From: a virus
Strand: one strand, 5' to 3'
DNA length: 26,446 nucleotides
IMG/VR virus record: IMGVR_UViG_3300042541_002482
Location: 1-26,446 of that record
Under the pieces are notes generated by a model. It was not told the DNA's origin. It made no database searches and worked only from the letters and a program-made list of their open reading frames with translations. This document shows, one piece after another, positions 1-6,956 of this stretch. A program made the position numbers and the translations under genes. The number at the start of each line of letters is the position of its first letter. Within the stretch, counting starts at the first letter, position 1.

Positions 1-63
1 GTGTTATATCTAATTAAGTTTCCAATCTATCACATAAATAAAAAGATATATAAAGTATATTCT

Positions 64-71
64 TATTTATA
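64..71 (-). promoter_or_regulatory. Possible T4-late-type promoter, leftward
   Basis: The plus strand reads TATTTATA, so the minus strand carries an exact copy of the T4 late promoter box TATAAATA. It points out of the left edge, just beyond the head-completion gene stop, and could serve a gene left of the window. Positions 1-103 hold no ORF that I can support. The region is very AT-rich, so a chance match is possible. Confidence 0.3.
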
Positions 72-103
72 TCCTTATATGAATATAATAATTTTACTAT
101 ACT

Positions 104-631
104 CTATATTCCAAATTTCTTTAAGTGTTGCTCAGTTATGATAATAAACTCATAACCTTTCTTATTACACCAAGAAATCATAGTTTCCCATTTATTCTTA
201 TTCTTATAAGCCATTTTAAGATCGTACTCGAAGTTTTTTAACTTCTTTAGTCCATTTGTAGGTACATTCATTTTACCTTCATTTAAGTCTATTACCATTT
301 GATATTCTTTCATTGGTTTAACTTCCACTACAACTCTTTTTCTACTTCCATCTGGGAGTTGCATTTCATAATAAAAGTCTGGATAATAACAATGTTCTTT
401 TACTCTCATATCACCATTATCAAAGTGAGTCATTTGATATGGAATCTTTAAACACTCTGCACCCCACATTAAGATATTTGAGTTATTATCTAACCAAGTC
501 ATTATTCTTTTTTCCCAAGAGCTTCTAAAATAAACACCACCATTAGTATTTAGTTTCATTACTTTGTTTTTGTTCACTGGGATAAAGTTTCCTTGATTAT
601 AGTTCTTATTATTTGGTTTTGAATTTATCAT
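104..631 (-). CDS. 4: Head completion nuclease-like protein (T4 gp4/gp50 type)
   Basis: 175 residues. The order of motifs fits the T4 gp4 head-completion family, which has a TnsA/restriction-endonuclease-like fold. A serine-rich F-R-S-S-W-E-K-R box lies near residues 35-42, a hydrophobic stretch ending in I-P-Y near 60-65, Y-Y-P-D-F near 82-86, and V-V-V-E-V-K-P near 100-106. The E, D and E-x-K residues in these boxes are the expected nuclease active-site set. In T4 this protein acts after DNA packaging to finish heads before tail joining. The 175 residues compare with about 150 in T4. It is transcribed leftward and divergently from the gene at 664, only 32 bases apart, within the head-gene neighbourhood. 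The start is the first ATG, with no Shine-Dalgarno. Family call is fairly sure; nuclease activity is inferred. Confidence 0.8.
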   Translation of the reverse strand: MINSKPNNKNYNQGNFIPVNKNKVMKLNTNGGVYFRSSWEKRIMTWLDNNSNILMWGAECLKIPYQMTHFDNGDMRVKEHCYYPDFYYEMQLPDGSRKRVVVEVKPMKEYQMVIDLNEGKMNVPTNGLKKLKNFEYDLKMAYKNKNKWETMISWCNKKGYEFIIITEQHLKKFGI

Positions 632-639
632 ATTTTATA

Positions 640-647
640 TATAAATA
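640..647 (+). promoter_or_regulatory. T4-late-type promoter box TATAAATA
   Basis: An exact TATAAATA lies 16 bases before the ATG at 664, in the short divergent gap between the head-completion gene and the gene at 664. In T4 this box sits at about -13 to -6 and is read by the phage late sigma factor gp55. Position and exact match support a late promoter for the gene at 664 and possibly the portal cluster. The T4 mechanism is assumed, because no gp55 homologue is in the window. Confidence 0.5.
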
Positions 648-663
648 AAAAATATTTCTCTTT

Positions 664-1359
664 ATGGCAGAGTTATTAGAACGTGTTAAGTTAAGTTTAC
701 TTTATAATGGTAATGGAATAGTTGAAAACTTTAAAAATAATTCACTTTTCTTTTATGATAGATATAATAAATCAGATAAAGATGTTGAATCTATCAACAT
801 TAAAGATATATATCCAGGTGGCTTTTACTTTTTTCACTATAAAGACGATTCAAATTGGATGAAATATGCTCCAGTATTCATAGTTGATTTTAAAAAATTT
901 GAAGATAAGGTAATTCTATTTGCAGTCAATTTCAACTTTGTACCAATGGAGATAAGAGCTCAGATATTTGATAAGTATATACTACCGGAAGACTTTGAAA
1001 AGAATAACTTCTTAAAAGTAAATTATGAAGGAATGTATAAAGAACTACTAAAATCTGGATTTGAATACTCATTAATGGAGTTTAATGCTGCTCAACTAGT
1101 CTTGGTCCATAGAATTAGCTTAGAATTACTTCCTAGATTTTTATATTCACAACATCCTATTAATAAATATGATCCAAAAAAACTTGTTGAAATATGGCAA
1201 GCTAAACTTGAAGGAAGAAATCAAAGACATAAAGAAATAATTTCTTCTATTATAAGTGAATTTTATGATGTTAATAATGAAATCTCTGATAAGTATAACG
1301 TAATGAGGGATCACATAAAACGTTTACAGACAAGTCTTAACAAGTACGGGAAGAGGTAA
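664..1359 (+). CDS. Conserved phage protein of unknown function
   Basis: 231 residues, soluble, no signal peptide or membrane segment. I do not recognise it securely. Residues about 50-110 carry a pattern P-G-G-F-Y-F-F-H-Y, then A-P-V-F-I-V-D-F, then V-N-F-N-F-V-P-M-E-I-R. This loosely recalls small virion-assembly proteins in T4-like phages that read Y-D-x-F-P-L-V then G-x-N-x-H-Y-L-P-x-x-x-R. The C-terminal 60 residues are charged and helical, with a probable coiled coil. It lies between the head-completion gene and the portal, behind a TATAAATA box, which suggests late expression and a role in head, neck or tail assembly. A gp2-like DNA-end protector or a baseplate component are only guesses. 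Coding status is secure; function is not. Confidence 0.8.
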   Translation: MAELLERVKLSLLYNGNGIVENFKNNSLFFYDRYNKSDKDVESINIKDIYPGGFYFFHYKDDSNWMKYAPVFIVDFKKFEDKVILFAVNFNFVPMEIRAQIFDKYILPEDFEKNNFLKVNYEGMYKELLKSGFEYSLMEFNAAQLVLVHRISLELLPRFLYSQHPINKYDPKKLVEIWQAKLEGRNQRHKEIISSIISEFYDVNNEISDKYNVMRDHIKRLQTSLNKYGKR

Positions 1360-1390
1360 AATATAGAAAAATATGTAAAATATAGAAAAA
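1356..1390 (+). repeat. 16-bp direct repeat between genes
   Basis: Two perfect copies of GTAAAATATAGAAAAA lie at 1356-1371 and 1375-1390, separated by 3 bases. The first copy includes the stop codon of the upstream gene. The pair sits immediately before the small HTH/HNH endonuclease unit, so it may be a duplication made at insertion or a protein-binding site. Confidence 0.6.
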
Positions 1391-1418
1391 GGGGAAACTC
1401 ATTTTTAATATATACTAT

Positions 1419-1568
1419 ATGAAAGCAAAAGATGTAATGGAAAAATATAATATAACCCGAAGAACATTAAGTAATTGGGTTAAGAAAGGTGTAATCGAAG
1501 TGGAACTTACACCAACAGGTAGATATATTTATATTGAAAAAAATAAAAAGTCTAATGAAGAGTTGTAG
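1419..1568 (+). CDS. Small MerR/excisionase-type helix-turn-helix protein
   Basis: 49 residues from ATG 1419 to TAG 1566-1568. The sequence opens M-K-A-K-D-V-M-E-K-Y-N-I-T-R-R-T-L-S-N-W and continues through V-K-K-G-V-I to P-T-G-R-Y-I-Y-I-E. This is the pattern of MerR-like or excisionase helix-turn-helix domains, and is also like the N-terminal DNA-binding part of IS607-type recombinases. Nothing else is attached, so it would be a bare DNA-binding domain. Its last 14 bases overlap the HNH gene whose ATG is at 1555, in the +1 frame, and an A7 run at 1537-1543 lies just upstream of the overlap. I infer either a separate DNA-binding partner of the nuclease, a regulator, or the N-terminus of a frameshift fusion. 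No experiment supports any of these. Confidence 0.6.
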   Translation: MKAKDVMEKYNITRRTLSNWVKKGVIEVELTPTGRYIYIEKNKKSNEEL

Positions 1569-2247
1569 TAAATGTAAGTTAGAAAAAGAATTTATTTCTT
1601 TTCATAAAAGTTCAAGGAATAAATGTGGTTATAGGTCAAATTGTATTTCTTGTGAAAAAGAGTATAAAGAGGTCAATAAAGATAGATATAAAGAATATTC
1701 AAAAAATAGAAGAGATTCAAAAAAACATGAGTTAAAGGAAAAGGCATCTAAGTATTATTTGATAAATAAGGAAAAAATTATATCAAAAAGTAAGGAATAT
1801 TATGAAAATAATAAAGAATCTAAGATAGAGTATCAAAAAGAGTATCAAAAAAATAATAAAGATAAGAGAAATACTTATCTAAGTGAAAGAAGACAGAATG
1901 ATCCTTTGTTTAGACTAATAACAAATGTTAGAAATTTAATATATAATTCATTCTATTATAATGATTATTCAAAAAATTCAAAGACTGAAGAACTATTAGG
2001 ATGTTCTTTTGAAGAATTAAAAGAGTATTTAGAATCTAAGTTTGAGCCTTGGATGAATTGGGATAATAGAGGATTGTATAGTGGTGAGTTTAACTATGGT
2101 TGGGATATAGATCATGTTATACCATTATCAAGTGTAAATAAAGAAGATGAAATAATAAAATTAAATCATTATACTAATTTACAACCACTCTGTAGTAAAA
2201 TAAACAGAGATATAAAGAAAGATAATTTAGAATATGGCGTCATATAA
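1555..2247 (+). CDS. HNH homing endonuclease with N-terminal zinc finger
   Basis: 230 residues from ATG 1555; an in-frame TTG at 1534 would add seven residues, but ATG is more likely. C4, C7, C30 and C33 form a CxxC...CxxC zinc finger. Residues 35-115 are a lysine- and tyrosine-rich helical linker. The HNH fold occupies about residues 183-225, with I-D-H-V-I-P-L-S (H187), then L-N-H-Y-T-N-L-Q-P-L, then N217. This is typical of free-standing phage homing nucleases that cut unoccupied genomes. It overlaps the HTH ORF by 14 bases at its 5' end and the portal gene by 14 bases at its 3' end, so the element is inserted tightly against the portal start. Codon use is strongly A/T-biased, more so than in the portal. 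The target is unknown; an adjacent gene such as the portal is the usual expectation. Confidence 0.85.
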   Translation: MKSCSKCKLEKEFISFHKSSRNKCGYRSNCISCEKEYKEVNKDRYKEYSKNRRDSKKHELKEKASKYYLINKEKIISKSKEYYENNKESKIEYQKEYQKNNKDKRNTYLSERRQNDPLFRLITNVRNLIYNSFYYNDYSKNSKTEELLGCSFEELKEYLESKFEPWMNWDNRGLYSGEFNYGWDIDHVIPLSSVNKEDEIIKLNHYTNLQPLCSKINRDIKKDNLEYGVI

Positions 2248-3997
2248 TAATTTCAGTCAAGAGAATCAAAATAATGTTGGATCAAACTTTGCGGTAAATT
2301 CATCTGGAGTTGAGAATAAAGGTTTATTTAGTAGGATTTTAAGAAACTTATCATCATACGGAATGAATTTTGATGACATGATTGTGAGGAATCAAGTAGG
2401 TATTGGAATAAATGAGGATCCTTATGCGGCTAAAGGAAATTCGATGTACGACTTCTTCTCCCAAAGGGCCGTTGCATCAGTACTAAACAGAAAATCCATT
2501 CCTTATTTAGATAAAGCTTACGCAGATAAAAGAAGAATTTTAAGAGAGTATTCTGTAAAGGATGAAATTAGAGACTTTATAAGTACTATTGCAGATGAGT
2601 GTGTAGTTTATAATGATGAGAAAGACTTTTGTTCTCCTACTGCTCTCCCAACGTCTTATTCACAAGAAATACAAGAGAAGTATCAAGAGTATTTTGAGAA
2701 ACTTTATAACAAGTTTGGTTTCGCTGATAATATCACTGCTTGGAATATGATGAAGGATTTCCTAATTGATGGATATTTGGCATTGGAGATTATTTATGAT
2801 GATAAAAAGAAAAACATTATTGGTTTTAACAGAATTAGACCAGAAACTGTAGTTCCTGCTTATGAACCAGCAATTGGTCACTTATGGATTCAGTTCCCTG
2901 AAGATCCACAATTAAGAAGAATATTTTTAGATTCTCAATTAGTTTATATTTCCTATTCAACTCAAAATGAGTTTTCAGAAACATCTTATATTGAGGGTTT
3001 AATTAAACCTTATAATCAATTAAAAATCTTACAACAAACAAGAATAATGTTTAACATTATTAATGCTACTGTTTATCAAAAGTTTACTATTCCTATTAAA
3101 GGTATGTCTAGACAAAGAGCAGAAGAACAAATTGGTCAATTAATCCATGATTATTCTGAAGAAGTAGAATGGGATGAATCATTAGGTACAATGACTATCA
3201 ATGGTTCTAAACACTTACCTTATAATAAACAAGTTTGGTTCCCTGAAGGAGATGGTGGAACACCAAATATGGAGTTAGTTTCTCCACAAGGTCATAACTT
3301 AAATGATGACTCAATGTTAGATTGGTTTTTTAAAGCTTTAAAAAGAGCCTCAAAGATTCCAATGTCGAGATTTGAAGGCGAAAATGGTGGTGGTAACTTA
3401 ATTACTGATGCTGGAGAGATGACAAGAGATGAGATTAAGTTTCATAACTTTATCAGTAGATTAAGAGCAAACTTCAAAGAATTGATTGTAAAACCATTGA
3501 GATTACAAATGTTGATCGAGTTCCCTGAATTAACAGAGGATGAATTCTTTACAAATGGTGTAGATATAACATTCTTCTCAAATCAAGTATTTGAAGAGTG
3601 GAAAAAATTAAATAACTTAGAAAAGAAAGCTGGTATTGTTGGTACAATGCTTGGGGTAATGAATGGTGATAAACCTTACTTCCATATTGAATGGATTATG
3701 GATAACATTTTCAAATTAACTCCTGAGGAAAAAGCAGAGAACCAAAAATACTGGGATAAAGACGCAATGAATGCCGCAGCTAACGCAACTGGTGAACCAG
3801 GTGCACCATCCGAAGGTGGTGGAGGTGGAATGCCAGAAATGGGTGGTGCCCCAGAAGGTGGTGGTCAAGCCGCACCAGAAGCGGGTGGTGAAGCTCCTGC
3901 ACAAGGTGGTGCTCAGGGTGGTGCACAAGCTGCACCTCAAGCAGCACCTGAACCTCCTGCACCAGAAGCGCCGGGTGGTGGGGAATTTGAGTTCTAA
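2234..3997 (+). CDS. 20: Portal vertex protein (T4 gp20 type)
   Basis: 587 residues, slightly longer than T4 gp20 (about 520). The portal core shows E-Y-S-V-K-D-E-I near 104-111, an I-R-P-E-T-V region, and N-L-I-T-D-A-G-E-M-T-R-D-E-I near 388-401, a hallmark of T4-type portals. The protein forms the dodecameric ring through which DNA is packaged and to which the neck attaches. The last 70 residues are a low-complexity tail almost entirely of Gly, Ala, Pro, Glu and Gln, ending G-E-F-E-F. This tail is GC-richer than anything around it. The ATG at 2234 lies inside the end of the HNH gene. A strong hairpin terminator follows at 4006. Confidence 0.92.
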   Translation: MASYNNFSQENQNNVGSNFAVNSSGVENKGLFSRILRNLSSYGMNFDDMIVRNQVGIGINEDPYAAKGNSMYDFFSQRAVASVLNRKSIPYLDKAYADKRRILREYSVKDEIRDFISTIADECVVYNDEKDFCSPTALPTSYSQEIQEKYQEYFEKLYNKFGFADNITAWNMMKDFLIDGYLALEIIYDDKKKNIIGFNRIRPETVVPAYEPAIGHLWIQFPEDPQLRRIFLDSQLVYISYSTQNEFSETSYIEGLIKPYNQLKILQQTRIMFNIINATVYQKFTIPIKGMSRQRAEEQIGQLIHDYSEEVEWDESLGTMTINGSKHLPYNKQVWFPEGDGGTPNMELVSPQGHNLNDDSMLDWFFKALKRASKIPMSRFEGENGGGNLITDAGEMTRDEIKFHNFISRLRANFKELIVKPLRLQMLIEFPELTEDEFFTNGVDITFFSNQVFEEWKKLNNLEKKAGIVGTMLGVMNGDKPYFHIEWIMDNIFKLTPEEKAENQKYWDKDAMNAAANATGEPGAPSEGGGGGMPEMGGAPEGGGQAAPEAGGEAPAQGGAQGGAQAAPQAAPEPPAPEAPGGGEFEF

Positions 3998-4000
3998 TAT

Positions 4001-4035
4001 AAAAAAATCCTTTCATTTGAAAGGATTATTTTTTT
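4001..4035. terminator. Bidirectional hairpin terminator
   Basis: A 9-bp perfect stem, AATCCTTTC (4006-4014) with GAAAGGATT (4019-4027), has an ATTT loop. It is followed on the plus strand by seven T at 4029-4035 and preceded by seven A (4001-4007), which become the U-tract on the minus strand. It separates the convergent portal gene and the minus-strand orphan, whose stop codon lies inside the stem. Confidence 0.85.
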
Positions 4036-4487
4036 GGAATTATTTTTTCTAATTGTTTATCTCTATGTTCTTGTAAAGAAGTCGGTATCATATTAAAAAA
4101 AAGATGATTACCTATGAGAACTTGCTTTATTGTTAAAAATAGACCATCTTTTAATATGGCTTTAACTATCTCACCATTTTGATTTTCGATACAATGTACT
4201 TTTAATGTTAGTTTTTCAATTTTACTATCATTTAAAATAAATGTCATACCACTTACAGTACAACATATATTTTTCATAGGTACTACATCATCATTACTAT
4301 CAAGTGTAATAAACTTTGAAATGTTATCTATATCAAACTCTATTCTTTTGCCTTGTTCTAGTAGAAGATTTAATTTTATCTCACGATATATTGACTTCCA
4401 CTCTTTATAAGTTGATAAAGCGTCATTATAATCATCTAATTTTACATCATCATCTAAATCAACATCTAAGAAAAAATCCGGTTCCAT
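4026..4487 (-). CDS. Hypothetical protein downstream of RNase R
   Basis: 153 residues, not recognised. The N-terminus is very acidic (eight Asp or Glu within residues 2-19), the middle is mostly beta-prone with alternating hydrophobic residues, and the C-terminus is basic. No signal peptide, membrane segment or metal-binding motif is visible. Its ATG overlaps the RNase R stop by one base (TAATG on the minus strand), so translation is probably coupled. It is the last gene of an operon read from 6770. A partner or regulator of RNase R is a reasonable guess from context only. Confidence 0.75.
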   Translation of the reverse strand: MEPDFFLDVDLDDDVKLDDYNDALSTYKEWKSIYREIKLNLLLEQGKRIEFDIDNISKFITLDSNDDVVPMKNICCTVSGMTFILNDSKIEKLTLKVHCIENQNGEIVKAILKDGLFLTIKQVLIGNHLFFNMIPTSLQEHRDKQLEKIIPKK

Positions 4488-6370
4488 TAAAATAATTCAA
4501 AGTCTATTTGTTTTCTGTCTAAGTCAACTGATTTAACGGTTACTTTTACTTCATCACCTAATCTTATTGATCCACCAGATTTTAAATTAACTGTATAGTT
4601 TTCTGTGTCAACACTATGATTACCATTATATCTAACCATACCTTCACATTTACTTTCAATTAACTCAACATACATACCCCAGTCAGTTACTCCTGATACA
4701 ATTCCATCAAAAACTTGTCCGATTTTATCTTCTAAGTATTCAATTTGTTTGTATTTAATAGAATCTCGTTGAGCTTTTGCTGCTAAGATTTCTCTCTCTG
4801 AACACCATTTAGCCATACCTTCAATTTTTTGAGGACTTCCAGTAGATTTCTTGTTTAAGAAATCCATTAAAACTCTATGAGTTATTAAATCTGGGTATCT
4901 TCTAATTGGAGAAGTAAAGTGAGAATAGTGAGTAAATCCTAATCCATAGTGTCCTGCATTTACTATTGTATAAGTAGCTTTAGACATACATCTTGTGATT
5001 AAAGTTTCAATCATATTTTCTTCTGGTTGATCTTTTATATCAGCAACTAATTGGTTTATAGATTTTTTCAAATTAGTAGTATCTGATGTTAAATCTAAAC
5101 TATAACCAAAGTTTTTACATATTAAGGAAAGTGCTTCCAGCTTTTCAAGATTGGGACTATTGTGTACTCTGTATACATTATGGTATCTAGCATCTGAAAG
5201 AAGTTTTGCAACTAATTTATTTGCTAATAACATATATTCTTCAATCAGTTTATTTGCATCTTTTTGAGTTTTAAAATAAACACCTGTTGGCTTCTTTGTA
5301 GTTTGGTCTAATTGAAATCTTACTTCAATTCCACCCATTTCAATAGAACCATCATTTATTCTTTGTTTTCTCATTTTCTTAGCAATCGAATCTAATAGTA
5401 GTATTTCAGTTTTGAAATCACCGTCTTTACCTTCAATTATTTCTTGAGCTTCTTCATAAGAGTATCTTCTATCTGAATGTATAATAGTTTTTCCAAACCA
5501 TTTATCAAGTATTTGTCCGTCATTGTTTAGTTTAACAATAACAGAGAAACAAAGTTTATCTTCATTAGGTCTTAATGAACATACACCATTACTTAATCTT
5601 TCTGGTAACATTGGTACACATCTATCAACTAGATATACAGATGTTGCTCTTTTAATAGCTTCTTCATCGATTATTCCACCTTCTTTAATATAGTGTGAAA
5701 CATCTGCGATATGAATACCTACTTCAACTGTATTATCATCAATTATATTAACTGAAAGAGCGTCGTCAAAATCTTTGGCGTCAACTGGGTCAATTGTAAA
5801 GGTTGTGGTATTTCTTAAATCTCGTCTGTTACTGATTTCTGATTCGGGAATTGTGAAGTCTATTAATTCCGCTTCGGCTTCTACCATTAAAGGAAAGTTG
5901 TTTGGTAAACCGTACTCATACATAATTGAGTTCATTTCTGCATTATTTTCACCTGAACTACCAAGTATCTCTACTATTTTTGCTTTAGGTGATTTTGTTC
6001 CTGGTTCCCAGTCTATTAATTCGATAAGAACTTTTTGGTCTTGTAATGCGTCGTGTTCTCCTTTTATATAAAAGTCGACTGCAATTTTTTGACTGTCGGG
6101 TACTACAAAGATAAGTCTTTTATTTTCTTTGTTTATTTGTACTTTACCGACAAATTGAGTTCTAAATCTTTCAAGAACTTCGAGAACTTCAGCTTCTAGC
6201 TTATTGTTCTTAGTGATTATTTTCACTTTTACTTTATCACCGTTAAGTGAGTTGAGAGTGTTTCTTTTAAATATAAAGATATTTTTATCTAAAATATTTA
6301 TTGAGGCATTTCCGCTGTTTGCGAAATCGATAGTACCCTCAAAAATACTATCTTCTTTAATTTTATTCAT
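4487..6370 (-). CDS. rnr: RNase R/RNase II family 3'-5' exoribonuclease
   Basis: 627 residues. Order: N-terminal cold-shock-like OB domains (about residues 8-65 and 72-135), the RNB catalytic domain (about 183-505) and a C-terminal S1 domain (about 550-627). The catalytic box I-D-P-V-D-A-K-D-F-D-D-A gives D194, D200, D202 and D203, matching the four metal-binding aspartates of E. coli RNase II in spacing. Downstream are G-I-H-I-A-D-V-S-H-Y near 219-227, R-L-S-N-G-V-C-S-L near 258-266 and T-S-P-I-R-R-Y-P-D-L near 486-495. The active enzyme degrades RNA, including structured RNA, from the 3' end. It lacks the N-terminal HTH and long basic tail of E. coli RNase R (813 residues), but all catalytic parts are present. 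It overlaps the upstream gene by 8 bases and the downstream gene by 1. This is an unusual gene for a phage. Confidence 0.93.
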   Translation of the reverse strand: MNKIKEDSIFEGTIDFANSGNASINILDKNIFIFKRNTLNSLNGDKVKVKIITKNNKLEAEVLEVLERFRTQFVGKVQINKENKRLIFVVPDSQKIAVDFYIKGEHDALQDQKVLIELIDWEPGTKSPKAKIVEILGSSGENNAEMNSIMYEYGLPNNFPLMVEAEAELIDFTIPESEISNRRDLRNTTTFTIDPVDAKDFDDALSVNIIDDNTVEVGIHIADVSHYIKEGGIIDEEAIKRATSVYLVDRCVPMLPERLSNGVCSLRPNEDKLCFSVIVKLNNDGQILDKWFGKTIIHSDRRYSYEEAQEIIEGKDGDFKTEILLLDSIAKKMRKQRINDGSIEMGGIEVRFQLDQTTKKPTGVYFKTQKDANKLIEEYMLLANKLVAKLLSDARYHNVYRVHNSPNLEKLEALSLICKNFGYSLDLTSDTTNLKKSINQLVADIKDQPEENMIETLITRCMSKATYTIVNAGHYGLGFTHYSHFTSPIRRYPDLITHRVLMDFLNKKSTGSPQKIEGMAKWCSEREILAAKAQRDSIKYKQIEYLEDKIGQVFDGIVSGVTDWGMYVELIESKCEGMVRYNGNHSVDTENYTVNLKSGGSIRLGDEVKVTVKSVDLDRKQIDFELF

Positions 6371-6770
6371 TATTTAATTTTTTTTTGTTTTTAGAAATGT
6401 TATCTACTCCATACTTCTCCACCAGTGTTTTCTTCATTTTCTGCAAAACTTTTTCATTCTGTATCGGATAATCTACTCCGAAATTTTTTCTCAATGTTTC
6501 TTTTCTTTTTACTTCAGAACATTTTCTACAATAATAGTCACCCCATTTATTATCATATTTTAAATAGTTCTTATAAATTACTTCTTTTTCAACCCCACAA
6601 GAGTCACATTTACATTTTATTTTGTAATGTGAACCTTTAGGTAATAACTCAACCGGAATTACAATTTCTTCACTTATATATACATCATATCCTAAATCAT
6701 CATAATAGTTGTAATTTGATTCAGTTATTTTAACATTTATCTCTCTTGATAGGATCATAAAAAACCGCAT
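6363..6770 (-). CDS. Zinc-ribbon protein with GVDxP-type repeats; endonuclease-like remnant
   Basis: 135 residues from the first ATG; a second ATG five codons in (6758) is equally possible. Residues about 52-85 hold a four-cysteine zinc ribbon, with C53, C55 and C58 around C-K-C-D-S-C-G-V and a later C-R-K-C pair. Two repeats follow, each of the type K-x-x-x-x-x-x-[KN]-[YF]-G-V-D (N-F-G-V-D-Y-P-I-Q and K-Y-G-V-D-N-I-S-K). This zinc ribbon plus repeat arrangement is common in phage putative homing endonucleases, where a nuclease domain usually follows. Here the protein ends right after the second repeat with a lysine/asparagine-rich tail. I read it as a truncated or domain-lost relative, or as a stand-alone DNA-binding protein. 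It heads the RNase R operon and overlaps that gene by 8 bases. Confidence 0.7.
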   Translation of the reverse strand: MRFFMILSREINVKITESNYNYYDDLGYDVYISEEIVIPVELLPKGSHYKIKCKCDSCGVEKEVIYKNYLKYDNKWGDYYCRKCSEVKRKETLRKNFGVDYPIQNEKVLQKMKKTLVEKYGVDNISKNKKKLNNE

Positions 6771-6817
6771 TTTTTTAAGTATTTATTAAATATACTCTTT
6801 TTCCTCCAAGATTTTTA

Positions 6818-6851
6818 CAAAGATAAAAAATCCATTTGATATACCTGCAAA
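6818..6851 (-). promoter_or_regulatory. Bacteroidota-type promoter for the RNase R operon
   Basis: On the minus strand, TTTG (6851-6848) is followed by a 22-base spacer and TATCTTTG (6825-6818). This fits the Bacteroidota primary-sigma consensus TTTG-N17-23-TAnnTTTG. The predicted start lies about 40 bases before the ATG at 6770. It suggests that host RNA polymerase reads this operon early in infection. Confidence 0.5.
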
Positions 6852-6884
6852 AAAATGAACAAATTTTTTCACTATAAAAAATCC

Positions 6885-6912
6885 ACCTTTAAAATTTTAT
6901 TGATTTTAAGGT
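6885..6912 (+). promoter_or_regulatory. Hairpin in the leader of the protease-scaffold gene
   Basis: ACCTTTAAAAT (6885-6895) can pair with ATTTTAAGGT (6903-6912) with one bulged T, around a 7-base loop. It overlaps the AAGG element shared with the capsid leader. It is not followed by a T-tract, so it is probably not a terminator. Its role is unknown, and it may simply reflect AT-rich sequence. Confidence 0.3.
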
Positions 6913-6956
6913 TAAATATATACCATCGTAATAACTACAAAAAATAATTATTTTAA
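6908..6956 (+). promoter_or_regulatory. Shared leader/promoter element, copy 1 (protease-scaffold)
   Basis: This segment lines up without gaps with 9192-9240 before the capsid gene. Both start AAGG, share T-A-x-A-T-A-T-A in the next nine bases, share A-A-C-T-A about 25 bases after the AAGG, and reach the ATG after exactly the same distance (52 bases from AAGG through ATG). A common late promoter and leader for the two head genes is the simplest reading. Confidence 0.45.

Noticed and set aside
3716-4052. Overlapping ORFs on both strands in the portal tail
   Set aside because: They are shadows of the repetitive Gly/Ala/Pro-coding DNA, lack start signals and end in the terminator.
4026-4487. 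Head-targeting N-terminus on the orphan after RNase R
   Set aside because: It begins M-E-P-D-F-F with acidic residues and lacks K-Y-x-x-F, so it was not added to the candidate packaged set.
6855-6947. Possible 30-residue ORF starting M-N-K-F-F-H-Y
   Set aside because: It overlaps the leader hairpin and shared promoter element, has no own signals and shows only AT-driven composition.
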